Source of the DNA: Gallionella sp.
Lineage (GTDB): Bacteria; Pseudomonadota; Gammaproteobacteria; Burkholderiales; Gallionellaceae
Assembly (NCBI GenBank): GCA_028688275.1
Contig: JAQTYN010000019.1
Location: 1-58,135, forward strand
Length of the DNA: 58,135 nucleotides
Reading direction: 5' to 3'
Shown: one piece after another, positions 56,136 through 58,135 of the stretch
Layout: every line of letters starts with the position of its first letter
Numbering within the stretch: the first letter of the stretch is position 1
Position numbers and translations under genes: made by a program
Notes under the pieces: model-generated
Databases searched by the model: none
The model's input: only the letters and a program-made list of their open reading frames with translations
Told to the model about the DNA's origin: nothing

Positions 56136-56525
56136 CTAGAGCAATTGAACCTTCGGTGTGATCCCTACAGGCGCAGATTGTTTCATTTTTTCGTCAAAGG
56201 TGGCGAATTTTTGGCTATTTTTGCTGGAAGCCAAATGCAGCGCATCTGCGAAATCCATTCCTTTTTCGTTTAACGTCAGGGCTTCGTTGATGGCAGCAAA
56301 CTGCTCAATCTCAACATTGTCCAATTCGCCCAGTTTATGAAATGCGTCGATCACAACCGCACGCTCTAGGCGGTACAAGCGACGTAAAACCCATTCGGTT
56401 TCCAGCACAACCGTTTTGGGAATAAAAATCTTTTCCGCTCTAAACAATGCAACCGCCCGCGCAGCCTGCGAAGCATCATCTTGCGTCAGTAATCGCACCA
56501 ACACATTGGTATCAATCGCATACAT
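56136..56525 (-). CDS. vapC: VapC-type PIN-domain toxin
   Basis: A 129-residue PIN-domain ribonuclease. MYAIDTNVLVRLLTQDD carries the first catalytic Asp (residue 5), VVLETEWVLRRLYR the conserved Glu, and GMDFADALHLASS the third acidic cluster. The start at 56525 is chosen because the PIN domain begins there; the longer open frame only overlaps the antitoxin. The coding region overlaps vapB by 14 bases. Confidence 0.93.
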   Translation of the reverse strand: MYAIDTNVLVRLLTQDDASQAARAVALFRAEKIFIPKTVVLETEWVLRRLYRLERAVVIDAFHKLGELDNVEIEQFAAINEALTLNEKGMDFADALHLASSKNSQKFATFDEKMKQSAPVGITPKVQLL

Positions 56526-56766
56526 GGCGCGCCTCTTCCGTAATTGCCGCATCCATTTCCGCCACGCTATATGCCTTGCCGTGATAACCCACACAGCCGA
56601 TAACATCGTCCAATGTGGTGCGCGCAGGCTGCGGCAACGGGCGCAACAAAATACCGTCACGCGTGGATTCAATCGAAAACTCCAACCCCGCTTTCCATTG
56701 ATGCACCGCGCACAAGGCAGGCGGCAACATCACCCGCCCCGTACTGGATAATTTAGTCGTTTCCAT
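56512..56766 (-). CDS. vapB: AbrB-type antitoxin (VapB)
   Basis: An 84-residue protein whose N-terminus METTKLSSTGRVMLPPALCA is an AbrB/SpoVT DNA-binding strand-turn-strand; the C-terminus carries the acidic toxin-binding part (MDAAITEEARH). It precedes vapC and overlaps it, the usual antitoxin-first order. ATG at 56769 (adding one Met) is also possible. Confidence 0.92.
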   Translation of the reverse strand: METTKLSSTGRVMLPPALCAVHQWKAGLEFSIESTRDGILLRPLPQPARTTLDDVIGCVGYHGKAYSVAEMDAAITEEARHVCD

Positions 56767-56861
56767 CACCCCTCCTAATGAACAAAAAGTAATGCGGCAT
56801 TCTGGCGTAAAAGAAGGTGGATGACAACCGAATGTCCTCGCAAAAAGGCAAGGTTAGCAAT

Positions 56862-57250
56862 GTAGGGCGGGTTCGCGTAGCAACCCGCCGAATGGAATGA
56901 AAAATGGCGGATCACCTTGCGGTGAATCCGCCTTACAGGTTGAGCGAGCATTCCCCGTATTGCGCTGCGCTTTTATGGGGTACGGTTATCGCCCCGCCAA
57001 GGTTGGGTTGAGCGTCAGCGAAGCCCAACAAATGCCACGCAACCACGCGGTAAACGTTGGGCTTCGTGCCTCAGCCCAACCTACGAGCTTTAAAGAGAAG
57101 TCAATTAAATTGTAGATGCGTTTTGAATGGTCAAACGATTTATAAACCGCCTGCGCGCAATCACAGCGAAAACGTAGGGCGGGTTCGCGCAGCAACCCGC
57201 CGAATGAGATGAAAAATGGCGGATTGCCTTGCGGCGAATCCGCCTTACAT
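56862..57250. repeat. Two copies of a 77-base double-hairpin repeat plus a GTTGGG palindrome
   Basis: Copy A (56862-56938) and copy B (57174-57250) agree except for a few bases. Each is two hairpins: GGCGGGTT/AACCCGCC, then GGCGGAT/ATCCGCC. Between them (about 57000-57085) lies a palindrome with GGTTGGGTTGAGC and GCCCAACCTAC arms, the family found between nifH and nifD. Confidence 0.85.
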
Positions 57251-57355
57251 GCTATACAGAATAACCATTTTTTATACAGGAGAAGTTCCGTATGTTTTAC
57301 GTTAGGTGGAAGAAAAACGACACTCACGCGGCAATTACACTACTTGGAGATTTAC

Positions 57356-58033
57356 ATGTCTGATACGCACTCCTTTTTTGCTGGTGTTGAGGCAGCCCAT
57401 GAAGCCAATATCACACGCTTCAGCGACACACTCAACATCGTGGTTGTGGGAAACGTCAGCTCTGGCAAGAGTTCACTCATCAACGCAGTACTCGGAAGGG
57501 ATCGCAATACGATGGTTGCGAGCGTTGGAGCCGAAGCGGGTACAACCACCAGACTCAATTCCATCAAGCTTGACGACCATGTCCGTATTATTGACTCTCC
57601 TGGACTCATCGACATTCAACGTGATAACTCAAAGATTACAAAAGAGTTTCTCAAGTTTGTTGATATCGGAATTCTCGTGCTAACTGGTGCTGCAGACGCT
57701 GTTCAGCGAGCGCATCTTCAGCATCTCCAGCAGGCATGTGCGAGGACGTTCGTTGTTTTGAACAAGGTTGACCATTGGGACAGACACAAGCCAGAAGCCC
57801 TCGCAAAAGTTGAGGCGCAGTGGAAGGAGGCACTCGGCATAGGAACGCTCTACAAGGTTTGCTGCTTTGGGTACGAGCCTGACGACGATCCAGAGACCAA
57901 ACTTGACATTCGCGGGGTCGAAGACCTTCGCAAAGATATTGAGACATTTCTTGCGTACAAAGGAAAGGACATGCTTCTTGTTCGCCACTTGCACAACAAG
58001 GAGCATAGCGCAACTATTGATTCGGCCAGGTGA
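57356..58033 (+). CDS. Era/dynamin-like GTPase, apparently short
   Basis: A 225-residue GTPase: G1 VVVGNVSSGKSSLINA (about 27-42), G2 Thr in GTTTRLNSI, G3 DSPGL (about 82), G4 NKVDHWD (about 140). The G domain is complete, but most such proteins carry a helical C-terminal part of 150 or more residues. Here the frame ends at 58033 and an opposite-strand ORF begins 12 bases on, so the gene may have been cut by an insertion. The ATG at 57356 has TTGGAG upstream. Confidence 0.85.
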   Translation: MSDTHSFFAGVEAAHEANITRFSDTLNIVVVGNVSSGKSSLINAVLGRDRNTMVASVGAEAGTTTRLNSIKLDDHVRIIDSPGLIDIQRDNSKITKEFLKFVDIGILVLTGAADAVQRAHLQHLQQACARTFVVLNKVDHWDRHKPEALAKVEAQWKEALGIGTLYKVCCFGYEPDDDPETKLDIRGVEDLRKDIETFLAYKGKDMLLVRHLHNKEHSATIDSAR

Positions 58034-58045
58034 AGTTTGAAGTTT

Positions 58046-58135
58046 TTATGCGGCATATTTTACGTGAATATCCTGAAAGTAGCTTTTGACTCGTTCGGGA
58101 GTTTGTTCCAATTTCTGCATGTGATCGGTCGCGGC
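58046..58135 (-). CDS. 3' end of an unidentified ORF, running off the window
   Basis: The last 29 codons of a minus-strand frame (AATDHMQKLEQTPERVKSYF and onward, ending in DIHVKYAA and TAA). I do not recognise it with confidence; a short, basic C-terminus ending in -KYAA next to a truncated gene could be a transposase, but this is a guess. Confidence 0.4.
   Translation of the reverse strand, partial: AATDHMQKLEQTPERVKSYFQDIHVKYAA

Overview
The window reads as a chromosomal segment of a diazotrophic gammaproteobacterium. The lineage call rests on gene content: FimV/HubP, RlmM, DbpA, HslR and LolCD, the order leuC-leuD-leuB-asd-fimV-truA, an entericidin-type lipoprotein inside the leu operon, and a molybdenum nitrogenase cluster with the DraT switch enzyme. 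A Thiotrichales- or Beggiatoa-like sulphur bacterium is a guess, not shown. The DNA is rich in short palindromic intergenic elements of at least five families.

Layout. 1-2.6 kb: an ankyrin-repeat protein and a membrane-anchored TAXI-type substrate-binding protein. 2.8-11.7 kb, minus strand: leucine and aspartate-family amino-acid genes (leuC, small lipoprotein, leuD, leuB, asd), the polar hub protein FimV, an EcfT-like membrane protein and TruA. 11.9-16.2 kb: a membrane-anchored c-type cytochrome, MipA/OmpV, an IS3 relic, an EamA transporter and DapC. 16.5-23.4 kb: nitrogen fixation, with draT divergent from nifH-nifD-nifK-nifT-ferredoxin-nafY-like-small ORF. A sigma-54 promoter and a NifA-type upstream site precede nifH. 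23.7-31.1 kb: LolCD and a TolC/MacA/split-MacB efflux operon with three small ORFs between its genes. 31.3-32.0 kb: a stand-alone CZB-like zinc-domain gene behind a second sigma-54-type promoter, then tRNA-Val(GAC).

32.3-43.7 kb is an accessory island bounded by the tRNA and the C-terminal remnant of a tyrosine integrase. It holds a type I restriction-modification operon (hsdM, KilA-N protein, fic, hsdS, hsdR, YgjP-like peptidase) joined largely by 4-8 base gene overlaps. An opposite-strand RhuM gene and a HigBA/RelE-like toxin-antitoxin pair follow. 43.9-58.1 kb: a P-type cation ATPase, RlmM, a cyclic-nucleotide-domain protein, a six-repeat lipoprotein, a frameshifted tautomerase, DbpA, HslR, a WD40-like exported protein, a VapBC pair, and a short dynamin/Era-like GTPase ending next to an ORF that runs off the window.

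The most notable items are the restriction island with interposed KilA-N and Fic genes, the regulated nif cluster whose every early spacer carries an inverted repeat, the sigma-54-driven CZB gene, and a tRNA-Val with C instead of U at position 33.
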